From Lyophyllum atratum (lineage: Eukaryota > Basidiomycota > Agaricomycetes > Agaricales > Lyophyllaceae), in assembly GCA_014905825.1 (NCBI GenBank), contig JACGCN010000015.1, positions 1 through 64,000 on the forward strand: a stretch of 64,000 bases of DNA, in the 5' to 3' direction. The notes below the pieces were generated by a model that ran no database searches, had not been told where the DNA came from, and worked only from the letters and a program-made list of their open reading frames with translations. Shown here piece after piece: positions 33,541-45,499 of this stretch (position 1 is the first letter of the stretch; every line of letters starts with the position of its first letter). The position numbers and the translations under genes were made by a program.

Positions 33541-35997
33541 ACTAAATACAGACTGAAAAGAAGGTCTTACCTTTCAAGCTTTCCCTTGACATGGAACCGA
33601 CGCGATGAGGGATAGGACGGACACGATGAAGGATGGAACAGGAGTTCCAACGGCACGATAGGGAACACCATTCTGCCAGATGTTTCAACATGGTGGGCAT
33701 CACGCGTTCCCACGTGCCATAACGTCGGTGTCACACATCATCATCCTCCGGGCATATTAGCATGGCTTCATCGCGCACCATATGCAATCACTTCCTATCC
33801 CATCATCAAGATGAAATTTGGGTACCTCGGCTCCGGGTAACCGCCATCGACCATTTCAATTTTGCATCAGCAACTGTGTTGCTCCGCAAGTACGTTTCTC
33901 CACAACCCCTATGACTTAAAAACAATTAGTTTATTTTAGGACGACGAGATCGGCGATTGGAACGTGCACATCGGGTGGATCAAGTCTCGTATAATGAGAA
34001 ATATGGGTTTCTCTTGCCATATCTCTCCTACGCCCCATACTCTGTAGTGAGTATTCCTTCTGCTTGCCGGGTCTCACCATAGGCTCTACAGCCATGGTCT
34101 CACCATAGGCTCTACAGCCATGGTCTTACCACAGGCTCTACAGCAGTGTGCCCCCAGCTCCTCCTTTCCTCTCTACACTGCTTTGCACTTTCCTTTGACA
34201 CTGACTTGTGGCTTGCACTAGGATTACACAGTGGAATCAGGGCCTGTTCGGCAACCCAACCTGGGCCAGGTTTGGAGCCAGGTTTGCTTATATAGACATC
34301 ATGTGACTGTTTCGGAAATGACTGAACGCGTGTCGTGTCACTGTTGTGTTGTCAATTTCTGTCCGCATGTGCTTGGGTGAGCTTGGTTGGGAGTTTCAAG
34401 AAAATTTTCAATTGAATCTTTAAATTATCTTCCTGTTCACTCTGGCTTCTCAAATTTCACGTGGGACAAGGAAAGCATGGAGCTGAACTGACCAATGGCC
34501 CATCATTTGAGGGCAGCGCACATACCCCTGGACCACCCACCTCAAGCGCCCCCTCTCGGTTGCATGTTCCTTTATCCCATGAGGAGCAGCGTAAGGATGC
34601 TAAGAGAGCACATAGGAGTTCTGCTCGGGTCACCGCCGCTAAATTGTGTACCCCCTACACTCGCATCACTGCTGCTTCACATCCTGCTGCGGCTGCATCC
34701 GCACCACCAATGTCCAATGACACACCAATTTGCTTATTCAACATCAATGCCCTGTCATTTCAAAGGTCAAAAAGTGGAGCATGGATGGGTACATGCACGA
34801 AGCCGACAGTTCAGAAATTTCATTGGCGCCTGACGTGGAAGAGTTGTTGTCTCATGGCTTTGGATATGTCCGTTTTGCTGTGTGTGCATTGTCTCACTTG
34901 AGCACCACAGAATTCCAAAGTGCATATATGATTCGCAGGATTGTGGGTTCATTACCCTCGCTGGTCGTCCCTCCCAGAAAGTCTGATCGACTGGGAGATG
35001 TGGCCGGGAACCTGGACCACGAACCGCAGACCACTTTGATTCCTAACAAGGCCCAATACTGGCAAGCATTGTCATCGTATGCCACATCGTCAAAGCTGCC
35101 TTGCTCGCTGTTGTCCCGCCCTTCCTCCGCTTTGCGTTAACAGCAATAGTCTTCGCGTCTTATGGCTGGTAATGTTTTATATCCTGATGTCTAGCTCATA
35201 GGAACAGAGCTTGTGTACAGCCAATGGGGGCTCTAAGGGTTAAAGGTGCTGATGACCCCCAGGACCCCCCACTGTAAAGATATACAGTATTGTATCGGTA
35301 TTGTATATTGATGTTCGGGTCTAGATGAGAGGGTCTGGTCTAGGCTAAGACTTTTATATAAGAAATTGAGAGGGTTCAAAAAGGTGCAATGGCCTCGAGA
35401 GGTCATATCTGAATTGTTGATGTCGCCGTCGACAGCACCCAGCCGCCAGTGTTGACAACGACAACACCGACACGACGGCTGGACGGCGGACGCTGACAAC
35501 ACGTGAGCTGAGAATCAACATGCACATGCATTTGCATAGCCACAGGTCTGTGGCCAGGTTCGCCAAGCGGTCCGCCAAACCTTGCTCCCAGTCGATCAGA
35601 CGTCCTAATGTGGTTGCCTCCATGGAGTGGGCTTGAGACGAGGGCCTGCAGAAGCAATTTATATCTGCTGATTCTGTTCACCACTGGTGTGGGGACTTTG
35701 TTGCTCTGGCTACCGGGACTTCGCATGGTGGGGACAAAAGGTATGCTTCGCTCACATCTCCTTTATCCTTTGTTATGCTCATCACCATCACCAGCAACCA
35801 AGAAATCTTGAGCACACACCATCGCATGGTCATCTTATCCAGCATCTCCTCAGCGATAGAAACATCCAGTGTATTGCGGGCTTCCAGTCCAGTATGTCCG
35901 CCTATAATCATATTCTACTCCTACTCACTCCACTCCTTAGGTGCCTTTGCAGTGTTTTCTCCTAAACTCTATGGCCACTATGCTACGGTGTTGAGGG
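33541..35997. other. Unassigned region
   Basis: Plus-strand frames at 34461-35140 (VKKWSMDGYMHEAD, VRFAVCALSHLSTTEFQSAY, IPNKAQYWQALSSYA) may be remains of a gene but show no domain. 34063-34145 carries three copies of the CCATAGGCTCTACAGC motif also found at 23645-23810. Nothing else is supported. Confidence 0.3.
34063..34145 (+). repeat. Three tandem copies of the CCATAGGCTCTACAGC motif
   Basis: Copies spaced about 30 bases: TGCCGGGTCTCACCATAGG, ATGGTCTCACCATAGGC and ATGGTCTTACCACAGGC, each followed by TCTACAGC. Same family as 23645-23810. Confidence 0.75.
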
Positions 35998-36359
35998 TGT
36001 TAGAAACGCCTTCTGGGCTATCTAATCTCGTTCCCAACCTATCTCCCATCAACCATCTTGATGGTTGTTACTGTACAGCATTCCTGTGTTGCAGGCTGTG
36101 TTGGTTGCATCACCATCTTGATGGTGACTTACTACACTGCCTGTTGACCAGATCAGTTTCCTTAGCTACCATCTAACCAGTGCACACAGCCTTCTTGTGC
36201 ACAGTATATATAGTAGATTAGATTGACCTGAAGTCCCCAGTTTCTAACTTCGGACTTCAGGTGAGTAGATCAGTCAGTTCCTCAATAAACCAGTTTCTAA
36301 CTTCGGACTTCAGCTTGTAGCTGTCTAACCTGACATCCCTGCGCTTGCCTGTTCTAACA
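35998..36359 (+). repeat. Solo copia LTR with perfect target duplication
   Basis: 362 bp, TGTTAGAAACGCCTTCTGGG to GCCTGTTCTAACA, flanked by GAGGG at 35993-35997 and 36360-36364. No internal element sequence lies on either side. It is the footprint of LTR-LTR recombination of the same copia family as fragments A and B. Confidence 0.95.
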
Positions 36360-37589
36360 GAGGGACCTTTACGACAACGACCCCAGCCTCCAACATAACT
36401 TCCATAATTCAGTCTTCCCTGCCTGCACATTTAATTGTGGGCCCCACACAAGCACACGACGACATATTGACTTCGGAAATTGGCCATCGGGTCAATGCAT
36501 CATCACTGCAATGGGACACTACGATTCCACGAAAGGCGGTCATCTCGTCTTGTAATTGCTGAAGCTGGTTATTGAGTTTCTACCGGATTTGACCATCCTT
36601 CTTCCCTCTGGCATCGTAGAGCACGGGAACATTCCAGTTCAATCATAGGAACGACACCTTTCATTCACTCAGTATGCAGCTGGTGAACTCTTTAGGTGGG
36701 TGGCATATAATTTCCAGACTGCTAAGTCACTTTTGGAGGAGAAGGGAGAGGGTAAAAGATGGGCGGATATTGATGGAAAGAAGGATGAGCACTGATTGGC
36801 AGGGATTGACCTTTTTTCGAAAAGGGGTGAGTTGGAACAAGACAGAGCAAAGACCTTTGGTAGGAAGAGTATCTCTACACTAGTTTCTAAATGTCATTAT
36901 GTAATTTATTTGTCGCTGTACCATTTGTCCTCTCATGTCAGCCTTCAAGTGGCAATGGAAATTATGTCTACTACTTCTCCGTGGGCTCAAGAGGAGAAAC
37001 TGTCAAGAGCTGAGCAGTAGTGGTATATGAGGGTAATGATATTGGAGGGGAATTGTGGAGGTGCCTAAAGGATATACAAAACAACTGCTCTCACATTGTG
37101 GATTCCAAGGCCATGCTTCAGAAGTTACTGAGGGTGGAACTGGCTGACAATGATCACGATGACCATGAAATTGGCGGTAATGCTGTGGATGCAAGTGAGA
37201 GCGAACCAGCATCTGATCGAATGTAGAAATTTCTGACACTCTTGATCCCTGTAACGCTGATGAGCCAAAGCAGAAATGTGACCTCAAAAAGTGCTGCTAT
37301 TTCCTACCTACCAATTTTACCAGCTCTTTGGGCTGCTCTTGATACGAACATTATTTACTACGCGTGGTGCAAGCTTTGCAGAGAGCCTCCACCACTCGAA
37401 TGGCTGGATCACTGCTCCACACATCCATCCTGCCCAATGCAAATATATGGCTTAACTATACACTGGAAATATTGTGAATGTATTCAAGATTTCTTTATGA
37501 TGAATTTGTCCACTATATTTCATATAGTCAAAATAGAAAGAAATTCAAAATAAATACATAATATGACTGCTCAACATAGTTGTATTATA
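36360..37589. other. Unassigned region
   Basis: A plus-strand frame at 37020-37226 (MVYEGNDIGGELWRCLKD, KAMLQKLLRVELAD, acidic tail) is gene-like but unrecognised. No other feature is supported. Confidence 0.25.
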
Positions 37590-38243
37590 TAAAGGGGACC
37601 TTCACAATATAATCAAGATTTTTCTCATCAATATATTGTCATTTGCACCCAGTGATGGACATTCAGCCCGTAGTTTTCTTTGCGGGTAAAATAAGCATCC
37701 CCATTCAGACTTGGATGTCGATATAGCACCACAATTGTCCTCCTACATCAACCAACCATCTTGCCATGCCCCCCTGAAGCCAAGCTGATCATCAATCCAC
37801 CTCTTCTCCCTCTCCTTCTCCTCTGTGGTAAGCTTCTGAACAAAAACCTCCTGAAGAGATTCAATTGCCTCAAAGCAACGGTGCATAAAGTTCTCCACGG
37901 AGCCCTCCGAATGGCCAGCCATGTGTGCAACATCTTGGATAGAGGCTCTGTTGCCATACCGGCCCAGGCGATAGAGAGTGATTGTAAGTTGCACCTCAAC
38001 AGGTGCCTGAGGGACAATCAAATTGCTGGTGAACACAAGATGATGCTCGATAAGCGAGAGGATGGTTTGAAAGATATGCGGGGAAACATGAAGCATCTGA
38101 GCAAAGCGATTGTGATCCTGCGGGTCCTGACCATACTCCCATACCAGGTGTATCTGCCCAGCTTTGGGAACTCGATGATCATGCCATTGAACTGATTACA
38201 GGCCTCCTCAAGGCTTTGATAAGGTGTGAAAATGTTACGGGAG
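37590..38243 (-). pseudogene. PIF/Harbinger transposase, main part (split by gypsy 2)
   Basis: The minus strand reads NIFTPYQSLEEACNQFNGMI, then after a frame change RFAQMLHVSPHIFQTILSLI, VPQAPVEVQLTITLYRLGRY, GNRASIQDVAHMAGHSEGSV, FEAIESLQEVFVQ and GAWQDGWLM. This is the helix-turn-helix region and entry to the DDE nuclease of HARBI1-like transposases. A frameshift at the expected VDGT (first catalytic Asp) is followed by TIVVLYRHPSLNGDAYFTRK and ENYGLNV in another frame; homology then ends. The first 21 codons lie at 47252-47192, on the far side of the gypsy insertion. Confidence 0.85.
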
Positions 38244-38449
38244 TGTAATCAGATGCTAGCGTCTGACCACTAGAGCGTTGATGATATAGAAATGTGCAGA
38301 CAAAACCGTAACGAAGTCTGTATTCAAAAGTAAAGTGATGATACAAAGGTGCATCTCTATCTATATATACATGTGACTGTAATGGTAACGTGATCGTGTC
38401 ACCATAACATGGTCCTCAGTAAGTTGGAGGTAAGCGTGCTACGCTTACA
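38244..38449 (-). repeat. 3' LTR of gypsy element 2
   Basis: 206 bp; minus strand starts TGTAAGCGTAGCACGCTTAC and ends TAGCATCTGATTACA. Close relative of the LTR at 16625-16839. A purine tract (GGGGGAGGATGGGC, minus strand) lies just inside. Confidence 0.9.
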
Positions 38450-38519
38450 CTTGCCCATCCTCCCCCAAAAAATTCCCCCATCTCAGAAGAATTAGAGAAG
38501 TACCAGATGTCAATTAGCA

Positions 38520-40145
38520 CGCAGAGTTTTCTTTCACTCCCACTCGTCCAGGGCCGCTGCATCCTCCATGTCCTTCACAGGCCGCCAAAGGTCATATTCT
38601 GGTCCGTATCCGGTCCGCCGAATAAGATATTGTTTTTGCCTTCGATATGTGCGTTCATCGACAATTCGCTCCACGAAGTATTCCTCCACGCCATCTTGAG
38701 TAACGATGGGTCCAGGTTTTGCGAGAGTTCGGGATGGGAAGAGAACATTGTCGTTGTCTTTGTATGGTTGTAGAAGTGCAGCGTGGAACATTGGGTGTAT
38801 AGTCATGTGTTCAGCCAAGTCCAGAGTGTAAGAGGAAGATTCGGGATACACTTTGATAACGGTGAAGGGCCCGTCGAAACAGGGCATGAACTTTGCAGCA
38901 CGTCCGTCCTCCTTTTGGACGTACTCTCACCTGCCGGGCAATTCACCGTAGACAGTAAAACTTTCGTCCCGACTTTGTAAGGGATCTCAGGGGCGCGACC
39001 GAGGTTCGCGTAATGAGCCTGTACCATTTTTGCGGCCGTCATATTGTCCATTGCTTCAAGGAAATCCATTTGTGTGTTGTCGATCAAGGCAAAAGCCGCT
39101 TTACGCTCTTTCTCCTTTGGGGGAATATCGACAGGCATAATGCTCGGAATCACCCTTGGAGAGAAACCCGAGCGAAGCTGGAAAGGCGAGAAACCCGTGG
39201 AAGCCTTCACAGTGTTCATGATGTGGAAACGAATAACGGGCAACACGTGAACCCATCCTGCTTGGTTGCGGTCGACATGGAAACATACGCATTGAATGAC
39301 CGTTTTGTTAGATTGCTCGGAAAGTCCATCCGTCTGGGGGTGGTAGGTGGACAAATGTTTATGTTCAACGCCGGCAAGGTCAAGTAAAGCCGCCCGGAAC
39401 TTGCTAACAAAAAGCTTGTCTCTGTCGGTGATGATGTTGTCGGGCAGCCCATTCTCGCAGTACCACTCCTTGAAGAATATTAAGGCAAAATCCTCCGCCG
39501 TCTGTGTCGTTTTACACGGTGCGATTTCGTACTTCCGCGCCAGCGCGGCAGGTCATTGTATACAACTGGTCAAAACCCTCGTCAAGCGGAAGAGGTCCGA
39601 CAAAATCCAGGGTAATGGACGAGGAATGAGAGTCGGGTATGGGTAGGGGGTGAAGCAGTCCGCGGGGTTTAGTCGTCAAATTCTTGTTGCACTGGCAGTC
39701 TCAGCACCCTGGAATGTAGGCATCGACAAGATTCCGTTGCATGTTAGGCCAATAGTAGGACTTAGCATTTATCGCCCCCAAAATGTCCATGGCTGTCGGG
39801 GGCCATGCGGAAGAGGTTTTTGTGGAGGTCCTTGTATTTCGGGATGACAAGCCGTTCTCCGACGTATATTAGCTTGTTTCAGACCTCTATTCCGCAAGAA
39901 AGTGTTCCGGCTGCATGGTTGTTGAGGATTCTCTTTGTACATGCATCGATTTTGTATTCCCGTTTAATGTTCTTGAGTATATCTGATTTATCAGTGACAT
40001 CAAAAATGGCAGAGATGGTGGCGGCTCTGAGTATGAGTTGGGGAGTCGTGATAATGCATCGGCGACCGTATTGTCCTCGCCGTGTATGTAGTGTATTCGT
40101 ACTGAGAAAGATATTCCATCCACCGGGCTTGAGGTGTCCATGTAG
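38520..40145 (-). pseudogene. Gypsy integrase and chromodomain (broken)
   Basis: From 40145 leftwards: DNTVADALSRLPNSY, KSDILKNIKREY, the integrase finger region in several frames, then YHPQTDGLSEQSNKTVIQC, FHIMNTVKASTGFSPFQL and KMVQAHYANLGRAPEIPYK. The tail is FDGPFTVIKVYPESSSYTLD, MTIHPMFHAALLQPY and the chromodomain EEYFVERIVDERTYRRQKQY, then GYGPEYDLWRPVKDMED. Several frameshifts make it inactive. The chromodomain here lacks the stop seen in gypsy element 1. Confidence 0.85.
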
Positions 40146-40146
40146 C

Positions 40147-40350
40147 CGTATTATAATGTGGTCCACAAATTGTGCGTGGCCACATTGTTATGTACCAGCC
40201 ACCTCACCAAAGCATGGTATTGTTTTAATGTGACCCTCTTAGCATTATAATGTGCAATTCTCAGATGACCCCTTGCATTTTAATGTGAGTTCACCTGTTC
40301 TCATGCCTCCCAGAAACACTGGATATTTTTGCCACCCCATATTATAACTA
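40147..40350 (+). repeat. Cluster of TATAATGTG-like motifs
   Basis: Six related motifs in about 200 bp: ATTATAATGTGG, TTGTTATGTACC, GTTTTAATGTGACC, CATTATAATGTGC, CATTTTAATGTGAG and ATATTATAACTAG. An inverted copy, ACATTATAAT, lies at 46674-46683 beyond the Helitron hairpins. Function unknown; they could be terminal binding sites of the inserted element. Confidence 0.5.
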
Positions 40351-40557
40351 GGGAAGTACCGGCTCGTGCTGGCAGAACCCTTGCTTGCCAATCGGTGAGA
40401 AAAACTTGCGATTCACTTGTTCTCCATTAAGTTGAAGAAAAGGCAAGGGTGGATTGGAAACTAGGTATTGTGCAAGGTGTCAGGTAGCGAAAATTACTAT
40501 GGTAAGAGTGCAATAAGGATAAGTAAGTAGCTATGTCACTGTGCGCGAGGCCAATGA

Positions 40558-40956
40558 TCACCCACGCTGTCTTTTTGACGCAGCCATTGGATCCATGTGG
40601 CATAGCTTGCGTTTATGAGGCGCGACTTGAGCCTTGGGCTTAGGTGGGACCAGCACTCGGAGGTTGACAACATTGGCGACATAGGTGTCCGATAGGTCAC
40701 CCTTGATGAACCAATGGCTGAGGTTGAGATGGCAGATGACCACGGCACCCTGCAAGTTCTCGCGGTAGGCTGATGGTTTAAGGAGCCTTCCGTTCATGTC
40801 ATACGCAGGTAGAGGGTTGACGCAGTGCGTGTCCACCATTTCTGCCAGTGCGTGCTTCGCGGCATCATACACTGCAGGCCAATTATCAGTTTTGTGATCT
40901 GGGGAGGTGTCTGTGCAGAAAATAGGATAATCATCACTTTGTCTGAGATTTGTCAT
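40558..40956 (-). CDS. Helitron accessory protein, conserved but uncharacterised
   Basis: A 132-codon frame, divergent from the Helitron genes, starts MTNLRQSDDYPIFCTDTSPD. It shows DNWPAVYDAAKHALAEMVDT, NPLPAYDMNGRLLKPSAYRE, LQGAVVICHLNLSHWFIKGD, VVNLRVLVPPKP and a basic tail ending SKRQRG. From memory, proteins with this pattern (NW...AL, LPAYD..G.L..P..YR..L.GA.V...F.L.HW) recur in Agaricomycetes near repeats. No function is known to me. The start may lie further upstream across an intron. Confidence 0.55.
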   Translation of the reverse strand: MTNLRQSDDYPIFCTDTSPDHKTDNWPAVYDAAKHALAEMVDTHCVNPLPAYDMNGRLLKPSAYRENLQGAVVICHLNLSHWFIKGDLSDTYVANVVNLRVLVPPKPKAQVAPHKRKLCHMDPMAASKRQRG

Positions 40957-40994
40957 TCAGAGCTTGATAGCAGACCACCATCCACGACGACGCC

Positions 40995-42206
40995 ATGGCC
41001 CTCCCCTGGCCCCTTGCGGCATCTGTTCTCACTATCAAGGAACTTTGCAGCATCTGCAAAGGAGTCATAGCTTTATCGTGCGATGACGTGACACATAAGA
41101 CCTCACTCATCAAAGCAATTTGTAAAAGGGGTTCAGCGGAACTCTTGGAGGTCATACACAAAGAAGCGACGTCGAAGCAGGAAGCACGTATTAGGGAGCA
41201 TGAGCAAGTGGCGACGAAACGGAAGCGGCAGCTGGCAGATGCTCAGCAGGCTACACATGTTGCACGGAGGATAGAGGAGCGAGTGATGGATTGGCAGGAG
41301 GAGCATGATGTATCGAAGTTCATGGAGCTTCCCAGTACAGACGAAGTGAAGGCATGCTATCATGCGTTCTACAATGCGACATCATCTCGTGCTCTTGCGA
41401 TGTGCACCTGTGCGGTTTGCGCGAGCGAAGTCAGTGTCGAGAAGGACAAAGTGTCAACATTGGCCATGAACGAGATTCCAAATCCCCATCGTTTGGTTCC
41501 GAAGAATCCTCACCCAGCCCATGAACTGTTTGAGGGGAAGTTGCTGAATGCTGAGGGTGTACATGTCAGCGAGACATCCACCCTAGTCAAGATCTGTCGT
41601 AGTTGCCTCGAGGACCTGAAGGCAAACTGTGATAGGCCTCCGCGGCTCAGCCTAGCAAACAATCTTTGGATCGGACGGGTACCGTGGCAGCTGGAAGTTC
41701 TTACGTTCCTGGAACAACTTCTGATCGTGCAATTGTATCCTCGCGTGTATGTGTTCAAGCTATTCCCGAAGGTAGGACATCAGCAGGATGCATCAACACT
41801 TCAGCGGGGCATGAGGGGTACAGACCGTACAGTCAGTACGTTTGACCTGGATGCGCAAGGAGCTGCGTCTATGATCTCAGGCAATCTCATGCCTCGACCA
41901 GCAGCAATTCTTGCTTCGGTGATATTGGTGACATATATTGGGCTGGGAGATCTTCCAAAATGGTGGTTGCGCAGTACGTTCTGTGTGCGGAGGCAGTTCG
42001 TGTATGACACTTTGCGGTGGTTGAAGGAGAACAACAAATATTATGGTGACGTAGAGATTGATGCTCAGCGCATAGCCTGTCTTCCGGAAGATGACGTTCC
42101 AGTGGAGATTACCAGCCTTGTTCGTCATTCGACAGATACGGAGATCGTAGACCAGGAGAGTGCAGGTTATGTACTGGTGGTTGAAGAAGAAGTGAACGGT
42201 GCGTAA
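40995..42206 (+). CDS. DUF6570-domain protein of the Helitron
   Basis: A 403-codon open frame beginning MALPWPLAASVLTIKELCSI. The first third is a charged helical region (KRKRQLADAQQATHVARRIE). The rest carries AMCTCAVCASEV, then VKICRSCLEDLKANCDRPP, LSLANNLWIGRVPWQLEVL, TFLEQLLIVQLYPRVYVFKL and ILASVILVTYIGLGDLPKW, the pattern of DUF6570, which sits upstream of the Rep domain in fungal and animal Helitrons, often in the same polyprotein. The CxxC pairs suggest a zinc site. It probably continued into the Rep frame through introns at about 42206-42410. It appears uninterrupted. Confidence 0.8.
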   Translation: MALPWPLAASVLTIKELCSICKGVIALSCDDVTHKTSLIKAICKRGSAELLEVIHKEATSKQEARIREHEQVATKRKRQLADAQQATHVARRIEERVMDWQEEHDVSKFMELPSTDEVKACYHAFYNATSSRALAMCTCAVCASEVSVEKDKVSTLAMNEIPNPHRLVPKNPHPAHELFEGKLLNAEGVHVSETSTLVKICRSCLEDLKANCDRPPRLSLANNLWIGRVPWQLEVLTFLEQLLIVQLYPRVYVFKLFPKVGHQQDASTLQRGMRGTDRTVSTFDLDAQGAASMISGNLMPRPAAILASVILVTYIGLGDLPKWWLRSTFCVRRQFVYDTLRWLKENNKYYGDVEIDAQRIACLPEDDVPVEITSLVRHSTDTEIVDQESAGYVLVVEEEVNGA

Positions 42207-42379
42207 TATTCATTCAATTTCTTGTTGTGATTTGTTGTAATTGATGGGCGTCTTGCAGATCGTTCAGTAGGTGCGGAAGTTGGTGAGTCAGGACGAGAGG
42301 AGACGGTAGTTCATGCTTCAGAAGGTAGGCTTTTGACATTGTAATCTGCACGTCATGCTTACATTGTGTCCACAGGAGT

Positions 42380-44172
42380 CGAAGATGGACCTCATGTCGT
42401 CCTCTACAAGTGACAGGCACAATTGATACAGATCTATCAAAGTTATCAGCGAACGAGATGATGCTTTGGGGACTGGCCAACTTGTGGAAACAAGGCAAGG
42501 AAGGTGGCTATGCTGTGCGCCATGGTAAACAGCCAGTGAGGGACTTTGGCAGGGCGCAAGGCGAGGCAAGTGTTGACGTCAATTCACCCAACTTCTTCGT
42601 CAATTCACCCAACTTCTTCGAACGGGCGTTCCCATGTCTGTTCCCGTATGGCGTGGGCGGAATTGAAGCATACCGGGAAGTCAACGTCGACTTCATGGAC
42701 CATGTGCGGTGTGGGCTTTGCAATATCATGATCGACACTTCTGAAGACACGAGACATTCCCCTTCGTTGCCTTTGGAATCTCGCAGCGCCGCAAGGCAAC
42801 TTCCGCACGTGTTCAGATGCAGCGGAAGGAGTTTGAGCAAGATGCGCATGTAATGTCCACGATTACGGTGTCGATGCTGAAGCAAGCGGAGGAAGAGGAG
42901 GCCAAGAAGCTTCCCATCTCAAATCCTGCCATTAGGCTCATGCGAAAACATGTTCATGCCACAGCCGGATGTGTTCCTGGCTCATATCAGTCCCGTTACC
43001 AACTGCGAAGCCAGATTTGGTCAACATCAATTATGCTCAATCCTCCTTCATTGTGGATCACTATTAATCCTTCCGACATCCACAACCCTATCGCGCAGGT
43101 GTTCGCTGGTGAAGATATTGATCTGGACAACTTTGTGTCAGGTATTGGACCTGATTCAGAGAAACGTGCACAGAACATTGCTTGGGATCCATATGCTGCC
43201 GCCAAGTTTTTCCACTTTCTCATCCGCACGGTGCTTGAACTGGTTTTTGGAGTGGAAGCCACAAAATTTCATGTGAAAAGCAGGACAGGTATATTTGGCC
43301 GAGTCACGGCATATTTTGGGGTGATGGAGTCACAGGGAAGAGAGACACTACATCTCCACCTGTTATTGTGGCTGTTGCATGCACCAAATGCAGATCAATT
43401 ACTTGAGCTGCTAAAAAGCAAAGAGTTCCGACAACGCATCGTTGCATATATACACGCCAACCTTCAAGCCTATCTGCCAGGCCTCGACTCAGCTTCGAAA
43501 GTGAAAGCTGTCGCATGGGATAAGGATGTTGGATACAACAGGCCTCCGAATCCTGATGCTGTTGACTACGAAAAGCAACTCCAGGACTTCGAGTTCCGTC
43601 TAGCTAGGACAGAGCAAGTGCACACCTGTCAGGTTCGACGGTGCCTGGTTCCCGACAGAAATGGTCACTATCGATGTAAACGCCATGCACCGTTCAAGAT
43701 TTCTGTAGAGGATTTTGTGGAGGAAGATGGGAGTTGGGGCCAGAAACGTCTCTACGAGTTTATGAATGGCTGGGTCCCAGGAAGGTGTAATAATGACGGG
43801 AAACTGTTGACAAACGGGGAGTTTACTCGAGATGTGACGTTCTACACCACATGTTATTTGGCGAAGAAACAGGGTCACTCGCACAACCTCTCCGCAATCA
43901 TGGCCAAGGGCTACACTTATCATCTGGATCAATTGAGCCGCGGAACCGCTAGCGTGTATGTCGATGGCCTTTGCGATGTCCAGCGATTACTTCTTTTCCG
44001 TCTGGTGCACACTATCAACAGGGAGCAGGAGCTTGCTGCACCTATGGTGATGTCGTACCTCATGGGATGGGGTGATACATACAGATCACATCATTATACC
44101 CCTATATACTGGTCTTCGTTCGTCGGAAGGCTTTTCGGGACTTTTCCCGAACTACAAAAGTCGACAATGTGA
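42380..44172 (+). CDS. Helitron Rep (HUH endonuclease) domain
   Basis: After VTGTIDTDLSKLSANEMMLW and FPCLFPYGVGGIEAYR (with a 21-bp in-frame duplication VNSPNFFVNSPNFF) the frame changes near 42830. A 451-codon open frame follows with SLWITINPSDIHNPIAQVFA, HFLIRTVLELVFGVEATKFH, GIFGRVTAYFGVMESQGRET and LHLHLLLWLL, whose HLH is the HUH metal site. Later CQVRRCLVPDRNGHYRCKRH is a zinc site and FYTTCYLAKKQGHSHNLSAI places two Tyr three residues apart, the expected nicking Tyr pair. Rep normally nicks and rejoins DNA at Helitron ends. Confidence 0.82.
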
Positions 44173-44614
44173 GTATTCCATTCGAGTGGGTGAGACATTG
44201 GAGACTGACTATTGCGTACAGGCCTGCTGCTGTGACAGGTGAGCGCGAGCATGTGCAGAAAGACAACAAGGCAGAAAGGAACGGCGATGACGCGGAGCAA
44301 GCAGAGGTATGTATTCATGTGCCTGCATTGAAGGACATGATGAACTGATAAATTTCGTAGAATGGGAACGAGAACGTTCAGCTTGACTTCGATTCAGCAG
44401 GGAACCTGTTCGCAAGGTGTCAAGTCACGGATTACTGCACACGTGGAACAGCGCTGGATGACTCAAATGTCATCGAGTTCTTTGTGGATACATACGAAGA
44501 GGATATTGGACGCGGAAATACGGTGACGACAGATGAACTACAGCACCACGCGGATGATTCCATCAAGAGGTTGATGATTCCAGCAAGCAGCGAGGGCGGC
44601 ATGCACACACTCGA

Positions 44615-45495
44615 GTGCGCTATCTTCCTACACATCCGAAATATCGACGTCATCAGCGGGTGATGTGCAGCAATGGCCATAACAACTTACCGAATTTCAT
44701 CAGGCGATATTTTCCAAGGCGCGATGATCCTGACAGTCGGCCGTTCTACTGTGCGAGCACGTTGATGCTGCTGAAGCTGTGGCGTAGTCTCGGTAATGAT
44801 CTCAAGGCGGCAAATGAGACATGGGAGGAAGCGTTCCAGAAATTAGTGGCGTCACCTGAGGCTCGGTCGAAGCGAGTTGGGGACATTCTTTGCGGAATCC
44901 AATACTTCCACGAATGTTGACTGATAACATTGAAACAGATCTGGATGTCACGAACGGGGCAAGAGGAGAAATTGTCGATATCATACTTCATGCAGACGAG
45001 CCACCAATCAGTAACTCACCTGTGGTGTTCCTACAGTACCCTCCTGCATACGTCCTAGTGAAGCTGACACGAACACGGGCTAGGACACTGGAAGGCCTCG
45101 ACGAACATGTGATACCTGTGGAGCCGGCAACGACTTCATATTGTATCAAAATGGACGCGCATCGAAATAAAACTGTGGTGAAAACAGTGCGCAGGCGCCA
45201 GTATCCTATGACAGGAGCGTATGCCTTTACGGATTACAGATCCCAAGGCCAAACCCTGCCATATGTTATCATCAATATTGCATCACCTCCAACCGGCACA
45301 CTTACATTGTTCAATCTTTACGTCGCGCTTTCACGCAGCTCAGGTCGATCTACGATACGCCTGCTTCGTGATTTCGATGATGCGTTGTTCAAGGTGTCGC
45401 ATGATCCAACACTTATGATGGAGGATGACCGGATGGATAAATTGGATTCGGTGACAAGAGGATGGTACGAACATATTCTACAACGAATTTCATAA
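44615..45495 (+). pseudogene. Helitron helicase remnant lacking ATPase motifs
   Basis: The first frame (44615-44931) carries PDSRPFYCASTLMLLKLWR, ANETWEEAFQKL and GIQYFHEC, which normally precedes the helicase domain. It runs directly into TDNIETDLDVTNGARGEIVD, PVVFLQYPPAYVLVKL, GAYAFTDYRSQGQTLPYVII and LFNLYVALSRSSGRSTIRLL, the C-terminal end of a PIF1-type helicase. The Walker A and B motifs and everything between are absent, several hundred codons. The element can therefore not unwind DNA by itself. Confidence 0.85.
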
Positions 45496-45499
45496 ATTT

